A DNA stretch of 64,000 nucleotides from Galeruca laticollis (taxonomy: Eukaryota; Arthropoda; Insecta; Coleoptera; Chrysomelidae): the NCBI GenBank assembly GCA_963921935.1, contig OY998175.1, positions 156,300,809-156,364,808 on the forward strand, in the 5' to 3' direction. Both the position numbers and the translations under genes were made by a program. The notes under the pieces were generated by a model. It saw only the letters and a list, made by a program, of their open reading frames with translations, was not told the DNA's origin and searched no databases. Within the stretch, counting starts at the first letter, position 1. Each line of letters opens with the position of its first letter. Below, piece after piece: positions 22,423 through 33,835 of this stretch.

Positions 22423-22835
22423 TAATTGTAAAGATCAGCAGATATAGTTTTCCTGGTTTTCTATATCATTGCACAGTTATACTGATCTTAATTGGAAAAA
22501 TGATATCCAGGATATCACCATAGGGCTAATAATATCTAAGCTTCAATATTTGTAATATCACATCTTCTTTTTTTTCTATAAACATATATTAAGCCAATCA
22601 CAAGTTAGGTTACTTCTTGGTTTAGCCAAAAATATAACTACTAAACATCAGGTAGACATAAAATGAAATGTAACTTCTGTCATTCTGACGATGATATTGA
22701 TTTATCGAAACAATTGTCAATTTTTTAGAATTTTCAATAACTTGTATTATATTGTGGAATTAACTAGAGACCTTGAGTTTCATTTAAAAACACTAATATG
22801 AGCATATTCCACGAAGTAAGGGTCGAGACAGTCAA
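22423..22835 (+). mobile_element. Penelope-like element 3' terminal region
   Basis: Non-coding tail after the plus ORF. Its last about 250 bp (from ATATTAAGCCAATCACAAG at about 22587) recur at 51083-51345, partly at 24946-25016, and in decayed form at 44405-44530, which defines a family terminus. It holds a hammerhead candidate. I-element endonuclease sequence resumes at about 22836. Confidence 0.85.
22675..22730 (+). ncRNA. Hammerhead ribozyme candidate in Penelope terminus
   Basis: Same strand as the Penelope ORF. CTGACGA (22685-22691) and GAAA (22707-22710) are the core boxes. Stem II is GATA/TATC around TTGATT with one extra T at its base. Stem III is minimal (AC/GT closing AATT). The predicted cut is after GTC at 22718. 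Stem I pairs ATT/AAT, then after an internal loop TTCT with AGAA. The extra T is atypical and also present in the 51-kb copy. Penelope-like elements are known to carry hammerheads with tiny stem III in this location. Confidence 0.58.
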
Positions 22836-24945
22836 TTTCATTGTCCTCTTTAAACATTTCGATAGTATCTTTATACCGTCCATCTGATATAGCCGTCAAT
22901 TACAACGATTGGATAAATTTATTCCAGCAATTTGATTCCAATAGTATTTTCTGCGGCGACTTTAATGGACACCATGGTATGTGGGATCTTATACCGGATG
23001 ATCGGTATGGAAAAATTTTAGCAGATGCAATCGATTATTTAGAGCTTGTTGTGTTAAACGACGGCACTCCTACTAGAGTTAACCCCAGGGGAAACCATTC
23101 AGCAGTTGACATATCATTTACTTCGCACGTTTCAGTAGATAGGTTAACTTGGGAAGTTTTAGACGACACAATGGGATCAGACCACTACCCAATAGCTATC
23201 GGAATTCAGATTAACCCAAAGTCCTTCACTGTAAATCCGTCCACAAAATGGAATGACTCTCGAGCAGGCTGGGATACATTTCATAAAGTGTTGAAAGCAG
23301 ACATAAATCAATTACTTGCTGGAAATAGTACAAATCTTACAGACAAAATCGCAGCATTTTTTGAGATCATTTCTTCTGCAGCAGACCGTTCGATGCCTGT
23401 TAAAAAGGAATTTACTCCCGTTTCTCCTAGACCTATTTGATGGGATGAGGAATGCGTAAGGATGGTAGAAAAACGTAAAACGGCATTAAAAAATTATAGA
23501 ATTCATTCCAGTTACAATTATAAAATATATCAAAACATAGCTGCGCAAGCGAAACGTTCATTCAAAAACAAACAACGTGGCAGTTGGATTAACTGTTTAA
23601 ATAAACTTAATAAAAATACTCCTTCAACAGAAATTTGGAAATTTGTTAAAAGGCTTAACAATAAAAGTTTTCAATGCCCCAAAAAACCAATTTCAAAAGA
23701 TTTAATTGATGAGATTCTAAATAAAATAGCCCCTCCATCTGCTTCTAATTTTGGGGTTAAAACAGGTGTCAAGTTTATATTCAATCACGAAGACGAATTG
23801 CTAGCTTCTTTTACGATTCATGAACTGGATTTAGTAATTAAAAAAGGTCTCAACACTACTCCCGGTCTAGACGGTTTTACCTACAAAATAATTAATAATT
23901 TACCTATTTCAGCTAAAAAATTTTTATAGCAATGATTCAATAATTGGTGGAGGAAGCAAAAGTATTCTGATTGCTTTAAAAATATTATAGTCTGTCTCAT
24001 TCTTAAACCTAATAAAGACCCTGGTTTGTCTTCATCATTTCGCCCCATGTCGTTGATATCTTGTATTACAAACACTTTTGAAAGATTAATAAAAATTCGA
24101 TTGGAACATTTTGTTGAAAGTAGGTCTCTATTCCCAAACATTCAATATGGTTTTCGCAGAGGACGTGGCACTATATACGCTGTAAGTCATTTAGTTTCAG
24201 ATATACAAATAAGTTTCCCTAAAAATTACTACACATTATGTTTGTTTGTTGATTTAACGGGGGCATACGATGTAGATGATCTTAATATTTTAGCAAATAA
24301 AATGGAAAATATTGGAATTAATAAAACTGTCTCTACTAATATTATTAATCTTTTTCATAGTAGAAAAATATGTATACGTGATCATATTAACGTATTACAT
24401 GGTCCACATATAATATATAATGGCTTACCGCAGGGATCTATACTGAGCCCTGTCATATTTAACATTTACACTGCGGATCTGCACAGGTTAGTAGATAATA
24501 AATTTAACATGATTCAATATGCGGACGATCTATGTTTTTACTTTACCTGATGTTCTTATGAGCAATGTTTAGAAGATCTAAGAGAATGTATGCAGTTACT
24601 AATAAGTTGGATCAATGATATGGGATTCAGTGTCTCTCAGGATAAGACTGCTTCGTTATGTTTTACTCGACACCGAGTTAGGACTGCTGAAGCTACTTAC
24701 CTGGCTGGTTTTAAGATTCCATTTGTCGACGAATTCAAATATCTATGCATTATCTTAGATAAAAAACTGCTATGGACAAATCATATAAAATATGTTAAAA
24801 AAAATGTGAAAAAGGTATGAATTTGCTAAAAGTGGTTTCCAAAAGAAAATGGGGAGCAGACGTCAATTTGATGTATGCATTCTACAAGACTTATATTCGT
24901 TCCATATTGGACTACGGATGTACATTATATGGAGCCACATCTAAA
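22836..24945 (+). pseudogene. I-like LINE ORF2: endonuclease and reverse transcriptase
   Basis: One reading frame runs from 22841 to 24820 with three isolated stops (TGA 23438, TAG 23927, TGA 24548). The first sits at a position normally Trp (WDEEC follows). The endonuclease C-terminal half has SLYRPS, FCGDFNGHHGMWD and MGSDHYPIAI. The RT has TTPGLDGFTYKI, SFRPMSLISC, YGFRRGRGT, LFVDLTGAYD, GLPQGSILSPVIF and QYADDLCFY (Asp pair intact). The endonuclease N-terminus is missing because of the Penelope insertion. After 24820 the frame shifts. Confidence 0.88.
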
Positions 24946-25016
24946 AATTTTTAGAATTTTCAATAACTTTCATTATATTGTGGAATTAACTAGAAACCGT
25001 GAGTTTCATTTAAAAC
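24946..25016 (+). mobile_element. Short Penelope terminus fragment inside the I-like LINE
   Basis: About 71 bp closely match 22719-22790, beginning AATTTTTAGAATTTTCAATA and ending near GAGTTTCATTTAAAA. The surrounding sequence is I-element C-terminal coding DNA. Its left end lies at the predicted hammerhead cut site; the A-run leaves an uncertainty of 2-4 bp. Confidence 0.8.
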
Positions 25017-26319
25017 AATAATAAAACAAACCTACTAATTACCGACCGTATTCAATATAAAGCCTTAAAAATCTGTATGGGGTTAATGATGTCATCTCCC
25101 AACCAAGCAGTTTTGGCAGAAATGCAAGAACCGCCACTAAACATACGTAGACAATTTTTAGCTGAAAAACAAATGATTAAATATAGGGCATTTAATACGG
25201 AAATGGTCCAAAAAATCGCTTATATAAATACGTGTAACCTTACAGTTTGCAGAGGCCTTTATTATTACCAATCATCATGAAGATTTCATCTTAAATTCTC
25301 CTAAAGTCCCTATATATAAGTACAGTTACAAAAGTATTATATTTCGACCAACAGTCATATACCCCTTATACACCGAAATTCCTAATCTAAATAACTTAAT
25401 ACTCACCACTATACTGAATGATTTCGGAGAAAATATAACTAAAATATTTACAGATGGGTCCAAATATGATGATGGAACAGGAGCAGCATTCTTTGTTTCA
25501 AACATTAATCATGTCGAAAAATTCAGAATAGCAGACATATTTTCGGTATACTCTGCCGAGGCTCTTGCAATAAAACAATGTTTAATATGGTGCACACTAA
25601 ATCCAGTGCAAACAGCTGCTATAATGACAGACTCGAAATCGGTTTTACAAGCTATCGAAGGTTCTCCAATAAACATTTATAATCAGGAACTGATTTTAGA
25701 AATGAAAAACTTATTGTATCAATTAAAAATTAATAATAAACAAATTGCTCTCATATAGGTAAAAGGCCATAGCGGCCCTATAGGCAACGAGAACGTAGAT
25801 CAACAGGCAAAAGAAGCTGGCAAATTGAAAGAGTTATTAAACTTTTCCTGTCAGGCTGACGTAATTAACAGACATAAAAAATCCATTAGAAACAGATGGA
25901 GAGAAGCTTACAATAACAACAGCAAAATATCTAAAAGCTTCTATTTCCAGCTTCATCCAAATCTTCCAAATAACATTCCTCATATAACAATATTTGATTA
26001 TAGGAAAAAATACGCAAAAATTATAACGCGACTAAAACTAAACCATGGCCGTTTCCCTGCCCACCTACTAAAATTGGGTATTCTACAGTCTCCATTGTGC
26101 AACTGCGACAACGTGTCGATAGGTGATACAAATCATATATTTCTGGAGTGTAAGAAAAACAAAGTAGCTATATCAAATTTATATATCTCTTTAAGGAACA
26201 ATAACTTTCCTTTTCCATTGAATATGAGTTCTCTCCTGGCATGCATAAATAAAGATACTTTCGATGCAATAATAAACTTCATTAAGGAAGCAATAAGAAT
26301 AGTAAGTATATTCATATGA
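25017..26319 (+). pseudogene. I-like LINE ORF2: RNase H and C-terminal domain
   Basis: 25030-25280 gives ITDRIQYKALKICMG and related connector sequence. RNase H follows with its four acidic positions: IFTDGSKYDDGTGAA, YSAEALAIKQ, MTDSKSVLQA and GNENVDQQAKEA. A TAG at 25756 falls just before VKGHSG, again at a normally Trp position. The C-terminal part (25825-26319) has a Cys/His cluster (LCNCDNVSIGDTNHIFLEC). Frame changes separate the pieces. Confidence 0.85.
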
Positions 26320-26369
26320 CAAAAAAATAATTCTGTGGCCAATAGTCTTCGACTGAGGCCATCCCTGTC

Positions 26370-26398
26370 TCCCCCCCCACACACACACACACACACAC
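26370..26398 (+). repeat. C8 followed by (AC)10, 3' tail of the I-like LINE
   Basis: A run of C then AC dinucleotides ends one base before the right target duplication, the place of a LINE 3' tail. Confidence 0.8.
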
Positions 26399-26399
26399 G

Positions 26400-26412
26400 A
26401 TACTGTGGTATT
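26400..26412 (+). repeat. Target site duplication, right copy
   Basis: ATACTGTGGTATT, identical to 18154-18166. Host LINE protein resumes across it (NTVVLPCCKKTIGQRNV). Confidence 0.92.
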
Positions 26413-26880
26413 ACCTTGCTGTAAAAAAACTATAGGCCAACGAAATGTAACTTACCTCGGAACTCGGTTGTACAATATGGTACCAGATCATTTGAGGAAT
26501 ATTAATAAAAAGTACAGTTTTGGTAGGAGAATTAAGCAGTGGATTACAAAAACTGAAAGATCATTTTTTCATGATATTGTGAATCAAAATATTGGTTCTT
26601 GAGTATAAAAAACTCATTTCTTCCATCTTACCAATATTTCAAACAATTCTGTTGTGTATTACTTGGTTGTTGATTGACACACATCGTTTTACTATTTTTA
26701 TACTGTGTTTTCATTATTATCTTATACGTTGATGAGACTTTACTGTAATTTTGTTGAGGCTTTATAATAGATGTAATAAGTTAGGTGAAGTGCTATTACT
26801 ACTATATCTGTTTATTTGTATTTTGACTCAAAATTTTAATTACATTGGAAACTTACTATGACTATTATTATTATTATATT
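26400..26880 (+). pseudogene. CR1-like LINE: ORF2 C-terminus and 3' UTR
   Basis: 26405-26599 encodes the C-terminal end of the outer LINE (LGTRLYNMVPDHLRN, FGRRIKQWITKTERSFF), ending at TGA 26600-26602. It joins directly to the frame that stops at 18166. The 3' UTR runs to a short (ATT)n near 26866-26880, a usual CR1-type 3' end. Confidence 0.85.
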
Positions 26881-26884
26881 TTTA

Positions 26885-27170
26885 TTCATCAGTATACCCA
26901 TTTGTCCGCACTTTTTATAGCATGCATCTAGAGCTTCTTTTATGTACATATTAAAAAGTGATAGTGATAAACAGGAACCTAGCTCTAGACCTTTGTTATG
27001 CTGTTGGAACTGTGAGTTTATTGCCTACTTTTATTTGCGATTTTGTGTATTCACATAATATTTGAGTTATGTCAATCCATTTTTCCTGAACGTCTATTCC
27101 TCTAATTACATTCCACACATTATATCCAGGCACTTTAGCACATGCTTTTTCTCAATCTATGAATGTCATA
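26885..27170 (-). pseudogene. Decayed RTE-like reverse transcriptase fragment
   Basis: Minus-strand reading gives MTFID-EKACAKVPGYNVWN (a relic of F-I-D-L-E-K-A-Y-D-x-V-P), VIRGIDVQEKWIDI, QIKVGNKLTV and, after frameshifts, SCLSLSLFNMYIKEALDACY (a relic of C-L-S-P-L-L-F). It is dead. Confidence 0.75.
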
Positions 27171-28350
27171 TGTGTTTCAATACCTTTTTTCTATTATAGT
27201 CTTTTCATTTGCTAATATACACTCGAAGTATATGTTACATGAAATTATTCCAAATGAAAGCAAAAATAAAAATATTGCGTATCACCTGTTTTTGTTATTT
27301 TTTTGGTTCACCTTGAAACAGGTTTTTTCTCTTCTCTTATTACTGCAGATATTTTTTAAACTCCTAATTAATTAATCACGATGCGAAATTGTAAGCCAAT
27401 TAAAAAGAGACAACAGAAATAAAGATGTTAACAAAAATAAAAAATTACGAACTAAAAACGTTTTTTTACCAAATTGTGTAAGAAATAAAAACGGAAACAC
27501 GTTTTTTAAGACATTAATAATGTATTAAAGTGCCTTGGTATATAAACTACTTTGAAAACTACGTGATAGCAAAGTGCATTTCCTGTGTCACATAGATTTG
27601 GAAAGAAGATAAGTCGCTACTTTTTACTCTATTGAATGGTGATGTACCCCTCTGCTTGACATTTATAGTTTGTCGTGTTCCGGTCAAGGAAATGAACCGA
27701 ACGCATTTTATTTAATACAACAAAATTGGAACGACAATTAATTAAGTTTATCATTCAAAAAAAGAGACGGTAATTTATTAAACTCACTAATGGTATACAG
27801 GGGCTGTTGATAATATACTTATTCTAGTGTTCAATATTTAATACGCTTCAAATGGTATGAGCCAAAGGGTTTATATAATTATGAATTTAATGCATATTTA
27901 CATACAGAAATGTTAGTGGTCATCTTTAAAACTACACCTAAACTGTGATTTATAGTCTACTAATTCAGAGGAAGAGTCCTGATCAGTGATAATTGTAACG
28001 AAGAAACCGAAATAGATCTGAGATTGGCCAAGGGTACTAGCTGTACTCGAGAGCTATATCAAATATAAACTTCGAAAATTATTCCACAGAAAAAATAAGA
28101 TGTCTGCGAAAGCAAATACTTAGATCAACCTAACGGAGAAAAACTTATGAAAGGCACCTTTAATAACAAAATATAAACATTGTACAGTGAATAAATACAA
28201 AAAGACGTGTTTCGACGGGATTGCAGTGGTTGGACCATCTGAATATATAGGGTGGAAGAAAAAAAAACGCCGACAAGAAAACTAGAGACAGCAGCTTTAT
28301 AAAATATTGCCAAAAATAAACCGTTTTAAAGATTAAAACTAAGTTTTCTG
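27171..28350. other. AT-rich DNA without recognisable genes
   Basis: Short frames (27163-27375, 28125-28313) lack any domain. No repeat family was recognised. Confidence 0.5.
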
Positions 28351-28354
28351 CATA

Positions 28355-29645
28355 CGTAACACGCCCTGAACAATATTCTACCATAAAATTGGTCACTTAT
28401 ATACACTTCGGAAGCTGTATCGAGATAACGAACCAAAATTTCTCCAAAAATGTAGAATATCTGGATATATCGGACAAGTTGTACTGGCTTTGGTGAGCTG
28501 GAAATCAATAGAGTTCATCTGTGAGATACCCTGATCAATATCCAATCATAAAATGGGTCACTTGTATGCACTCCGAAGGCTGTATTGTGCTAACAACCCG
28601 AAATTTCTGAGGCTGTATCGTGCTAACAAACTGAATTTCCTCCAAAAAAACCGAGAAATATAGTATATCTGGATTTATAGGAGCCGTTGTACTCGCTCTA
28701 GTGAGAGGAAAATCGACATAGTTCATCTGTAAAACACCTTGAAACATATCCAGTTATAAAATTGGTCACTTGTATACACTTCGGAGGCAGTATCGTGCTA
28801 ACAACCCGAAATTTCTACAAAAAGGAACAAAAATGTGGCACTTCAGGTACCATAGCACCCGTTGTACTAGCACTGGTGAGCTAAAAATCGATAAGGTTTA
28901 TCTATAGGATGCTGTAAACAATATTCAATTATGAAATTGGTGACTTGTTGCACTCCGGACGCTGTACCGTGCTAACAATCCGAAATTTCTCCAAAAATAA
29001 CAAAAATGTAGTATATCTGGATTTATAGGACCCGTTGTACAAGCTCTGGGGAGCTGAAAATCCATATATTTCATCTGTACAGCACCCTGCACAATATCCA
29101 ATCATAAAGTTGGACACTAGTATACAATCCGGAGGCTGTATCGTGCTAACAACCCGAAATTTATCAAAAAATGACCAAAAATGTGTACTAGCTCCAGTGA
29201 GTTAAATATCAATAAGGTCCATCTATATGACGCCCTGGATAATATCCAATCATTAAATTGGTCACTTGTAGATACTCCAGAAGCTGAATCGTGCTAACAA
29301 ACTGAAAATTCTCCAGAAAATGACAAAAATTTGGTACTTCAAGTACCATTACACCTGCTGTACTGGCTCTAGTGAGCTGAAAATCAATTGGGTTTATCTG
29401 TGAAATATTCTGAACAATATGTAATCATAAATTTGGTGACTTGATGCACTCCGGAGGCTGTATCGTGCTAACAAGCTTAAATTTCTCCAAAGTTGACAAA
29501 AGTGTATATCTAGTACCATAGCACCCGTTGTACTGGATCTGGTGAGCTTAAAATCAGTAGGGTTCATCTATGAGATTTCCTTACCAATATTTAATCATAA
29601 AATTGGAGACTTATTGAACTCCGGAGGCTGTATCGTGCTAACAAG
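28355..29645. repeat. Satellite array, about 173-bp monomer, about 8 units
   Basis: The landmark GGTCACTTGTATACACTCCG and variants recur at 28391, 28556, 28764, 28939, 29112, 29260, 29435 and 29605 (spacings 165, 208, 175, 173, 148, 175, 170). Each is followed by GGAGGCTGTATCGTGCTAAC, AATTTCTCCAAAAA, a CCGTTGTACTGG block and GGTTCATCTGTGAGA. Unit three contains an extra internal duplication of GAGGCTGTATCGTGCTAACA. Units differ by substitutions and small indels. Small open frames inside are incidental. Confidence 0.93.
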
Positions 29646-30630
29646 ACATGTAACGAAAAGTGGCCGACGACAACGACATACACACAGGATTTTCTCTATA
29701 AACCGTTTTTTCGTGTTGTTTTTGGTGGAAAACGTGAAAATAACTCAAAAAAATCCAAAATTCTAAATTTTTTTGGGGCAAACCAATACTTTTCTCGCAT
29801 ATTAGATAGGTTGGGCGGAAAAGTTAATACGTTTAGTATTATTTTCTAATAACTATATCTTCCCATCAATTGGTACCTATAACATTTATCGTTATAGGAT
29901 ACAGTCATTCATGCATTTTTCCCACACATGCAACAAATAAACTAGAATTAACACATTTAATAAAAATAATTAAAACTTATTCAAACAATAATAATTGTGT
30001 ATAATTATTAACCTAGCTTTGATTTTAGTCACGATCTTCAGTACTGATTTTAAGGTAATGAGAAAAAAATTCCGTCGTTCGTTATTATTGCGTGCATGAG
30101 GCAGATTCAAGAGTTTTTCATTACTACCTAATGACTTTTGTGGAAAATCCGAAGAGAATTTATTCTATCATAGACGGAAATTATTAATCAAGTTGTTGGT
30201 TAAAGAGAACAAACGTATTTATTGTGAAATTATTTATTTAAACTAACCGTTTCTTCTAGATAATATATATAACATGAAAAGTTATCAAAAATTGTGATAT
30301 TGCTGTTTTTACTTTTAATACAGTTTTAGCCAAACTTACATACCTACAATGGTACTCTATAAATAATTCTACCTGAGAATTACCAAGAAAGTAATAAAAT
30401 ATGTACGGTTATCATTAAAAAACCAATGCACTATTCTAAGACAAAAGGTGAAACAACAAATGATAATAGTAAAGACCGAATACTGGGGAAGAATGTGTAG
30501 AATTGTAGAGATATAAACAATATCATTGCTTATAACAGATTATCAGAAGCATGGATTAAAATTTTAAAACACAAAAAGTGTAACTAATATTTAAACTATT
30601 CCCTCTATTGAATGGAATTAACACCACAAA
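29646..30630. other. AT-rich DNA without recognisable genes
   Basis: TAGGTTGGGCGGAAAAGTTA at 29808 slightly recalls mariner ends, but no partner was found. Otherwise nothing. Confidence 0.4.
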
Positions 30631-30639
30631 CTATTACTA

Positions 30640-30920
30640 CAAGAAAGTCGGAGAATAAAAATTACAACAACAAATGGAGATGAAATTACAGAAGACATAA
30701 AAATAGTTGTAAGTAAAATAATATCTTCCATTTAAATTCATTCAATGAAATTGAACTCTATATATAAAAAGAGTAACAAAAAATGAACAAATAGCTATAA
30801 ACTGCAAGACTTTTTACATCAATTATAAAGGAAATGTAGAACAGCATATAGATGAGTTTAGTGAGAAGCAATCGGAATTCCGGAAAAATAGATCACCTTT
30901 AGACAATATTTTTATCAAGT
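30640..30920 (+). pseudogene. Decayed LINE reverse transcriptase fragment
   Basis: NEQIAINCKTFYINYKG and EEQ-like HIDEFSEKQSEFRKNRSPLD at 30790-30912 match the LINE block usually reading Y-Q-x-G-F-R-x-x-R-S-T-x-D. Stops and a lost C-terminus follow. It is probably RTE or Jockey-like. Confidence 0.6.
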
Positions 30921-30935
30921 GATCAGGTGATCAGG

Positions 30936-32250
30936 GCTGCGGAAAGTCGGCTTGCAAGGCGTGCAGGGCACGTGGGCGCCCTTTGTATGGGGCGCTAAAA
31001 TTACGAATTGAATAACTATTGTTAAAAAATATATATATCGGAAATAACAGCAACAGAATATTTTCACATGTTTAGCTCATAGTTTAAACCTAGTAGTTAA
31101 TGACGCAGCAAAAATTTACCAAAAAACTATAAAATGTTTTTATGTCGTTCAAGAGTTATATGTATTTTTTTCGGATTCGACAAAAAGATATTTAAAAACC
31201 AAAATCCAGAATTAAAATTAAATGCTTCAAGTGATACAAGATGGTCGAGCAAAATAGACGCAATTAAACCATTGCTGTAAAATTTGTGTAAAATATTCGA
31301 TGCCCTGGTAGAAATATAGTTTTGAATACTTCTCAAAAAGCAAACTCATTAGCATTGAAAACTCAAAATTATGAATTTGTTTGTTCAATAATTATTTGGT
31401 ACAATATTTTATTTAAAATAATTAGTCAGTAAAATGATTCAAAGTTCAATTATGAATGTACTTTTATGTTTAGACTATTTCAACAATTTATTAGAATATT
31501 TTATACCATTTCGTTCAGATGAAGGTTTTAATAGTATTCTTGTCGAAGCTAATGGGATTGCCTTGAGATTAAACATTGAAACATGTCTCTCCCTCTGACA
31601 TTATATCCAAGAAAAATACCAAAAATATTTGATTATGAGCAAAGAGATGATGTTATTTTGGATCCTCAAACTTATTTTTAGGTTGGATTATTAAAACATA
31701 TTTTAAGGTTGAATTATTTTACCAAATTTTGGATCAAACATTATCATCCTTCCGCAGCATGTTTGAAGAACTCCAAACTAATAACAACTTTTTTGGTTTT
31801 CTTACCAACGTAAGAAGTCACTAGGATGAAATACTGCATATATTTACATCGTAAACTTCAACACGAGTCTCTCGAAGAGTCAGAAATTGACGGTATTGAA
31901 CTGCTTAATGAAATAAAGGCTTTGCGCTTACATTTTACACCGACTTTAAATAACCCTCAAATAATATTGCAATATATTTTTGAAAATGATCTCATATCAT
32001 TGTTTCCAAATGTTACCATTGTTTTAAAAATATTTCTTACGTTACCAGATTCAGTTGCATCTAGAGAAAGGTATTTTAGTAAGTTAAAAATAATAAAATA
32101 AAATTTAATGTCCACAATGAAACAGGAAAGGTTTAGTAATTTGGCCATTATTACAATCGAGCATGAAATATTGAATTCGTTAAACATGCATCAAACTAAA
32201 TCAGAGTTTGCGGAACTTAAAGCAAGAAAAGCTCAGTTTCTATAATTTTT
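30936..32250 (+). pseudogene. hAT transposase relic (ZMYM1/DUF4371 type)
   Basis: A GC-rich possible terminus (GGGCTGCGGAAAGTCGG, GGGCGCCC; 30936-31000) precedes decayed coding sequence. It shows LNLVVNDAAK, LYVFFSDSTKRYLKT, LNASSDTRWSSKIDAIKPL and the C-terminal dimerisation block LPDSVASRERYFSKLKIIK, then TMKQERFSNLAIITIEHEIL. That final signature is diagnostic for hAT. The best open part is 31826-32101. Several stops and frameshifts make it non-functional. Confidence 0.85.
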
Positions 32251-32419
32251 TAGGATTCATGTGCTTGTGTTTTTTTTGTACTCTTAGTAATTACTTTAGT
32301 GTAACTTTTAGTTGATTATTACCCATAATATATGTTTGTATTTTAAAAAGGATGTTTTATTTACATCAAATGTTTTTTTCATCATATCGTATTTACTAGC
32401 AATGAAAACCAAAATTTTA

Positions 32420-33712
32420 TAGGCTAATTTTTTGGCTCTGGAGTATATGGTTTGTCCTATTGGCATGGCGAGGTCTTCTCCAGCGATACGACCTCTTCAA
32501 TCATCTTTTAGATCTGCTCGCCAGTATCTTTTGAGACGTCTATCGACTTGGTGTTTTAGTAGGTGATGAAGTAAGGGGTTGCTATGTGACTCTAGCTTTT
32601 GATGATGTATTGTGCTTTGTTCCATGGTTACGTCCTGTACGAATGGAATTTTTAGATCTTCATGGAGTATGAGATTTGAGACGTATCAGAGTGCATCAGC
32701 CATCATGCGTAGTATTTTGGATTGGCTCCTTTATATAATAGTTGTGTTTTATTTGCATGCACATCCCCAGAGTTGGATGCCATACATCCAAATAGGCCTT
32801 ATGACAGCTTTGTAAATTAGTAATTTGTTTTCCAGAGACAGTTTCGACCTTCAACCAATCAAACAGTGAAGATCTCTTATTCGTACGTCAATTTGTTTCT
32901 ATTTTCTAAGTATATGCTCCCTTCAGTTGAGCTTTGAGTCAAAGTGCATTCCCAGGTAGTTGGTGCTAGTCGATTGTGAAAGTTGTGTGTTATTAAGTGA
33001 AAATGGGGGACACTGGCCCTTTCTCAAGGTGAAAGTCACTCGAATGGATTAAGACTCGTTCGTTTTGATTATCCACTTTTGTAACCTAGCCTGGATATCA
33101 TTAAGATGCGTCTGGAGGGTGGTAGACGCTGTAGCTGGATCTTCATGGGCTGTTAAGATGACGGTATCATTCGTGAACGTACATCATCTGGTGTCATTAT
33201 TAGTTGATAGATCTACTGTATATAGCACATATAGTAGTGGTCCAAGAACGCTTCCCTGCGGAACACCTGATTTTATTAGGAAATTGTTGGAAAGGCTTTC
33301 GTGCACTCCTGTTCGGAATTCTCTATCTCTCAAGTAGAACCATAACAATTCCAGGTAGGTGATGGGAAGATACTTCTTTGATTTTTGGAACCAACCCTGA
33401 GTACCAAATCTTATCAAAGGCTTGTTTAACATCCAGAAATGCAGCTGTGCAGTACTGTTTATTTTCCATTGCCGTGTTTATGTTGTGTACACTATTCTAT
33501 GAACCGGCTGGGTCGTGGAGTGTTCTTTTCGAAAACCAAATTGGTAGCGAGGTATCCATTCCTGCGTTTCGAGGTCTGAGTTAATTCTTGGGAGTAGTAG
33601 TCGTTCAAGTATTTTGGAAATTATTGGTAGTATGCTTACTGACCTATATGACGAAACTTCATTAGAATGTTTGTCCTCTTTTGTGATTAGAATCATTTCA
33701 GCAGTTTTGAAG
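32420..33712 (-). pseudogene. Jockey-like LINE ORF2: reverse transcriptase, 3' part
   Basis: Minus-strand motifs are SSYRSVSILPIISKILERLL, YQFGFRKEHSTTQPVHRI, a decayed FLDVKQAFDKIW, LRDREFRTGVHESLSN, SGVPQGSVLGPLLYVLYT and, where FADD is expected, FTND at about 33170. The catalytic pair is therefore altered. Downstream sequence (NYLGMHFDSKLNWRE, YKAVIRPIWMYGIQLWG) is typical of the jockey C-terminus. It is interrupted at about 33713 by a CR1-like LINE; the 5' portion resumes at 38206. Confidence 0.88.
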
Positions 33713-33735
33713 AGAGAGAGAGAGAGAGAGAGACA
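33713..33735. repeat. (GA)n microsatellite
   Basis: About 11 GA units at the junction between the Jockey-like RT and the inserted CR1-like LINE. On the element strand it is (TC)n. Confidence 0.9.
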
Positions 33736-33835
33736 TAAGCTTTACTGTCATGTACATTTCTTACAAAAATATAAAAATATTGACTATACAAACAATACAA
33801 AACATAATATATAAAATACAAATTTGAATTATTAA

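Larger units (their letters stand above)
18167..26399 (+). mobile_element. I-clade-like LINE inserted in the CR1-like LINE
   Basis: The 8233-bp insert is bounded by a 13-bp duplication. Order: 5' leader with internal-promoter signature, ORF1 with Cys/His knuckles, Penelope insertions, ORF2 with endonuclease, RT and RNase H, and a 3' end in C8(AC)n. RNase H plus a knuckle-bearing ORF1 is the I-group layout. The host LINE reads across both junctions once the insert is removed. Confidence 0.9.

Noticed and set aside
28355..29645. CRISPR-like regular repeats
   Set aside because: The whole 173-bp unit is repeated; there are no unique spacers and the genome is eukaryotic.
29806..29835. Mariner-like end (GGTTGGGCGGAAAAGTTAAT)
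   Set aside because: No inverted partner or transposase found nearby; the similarity is short.
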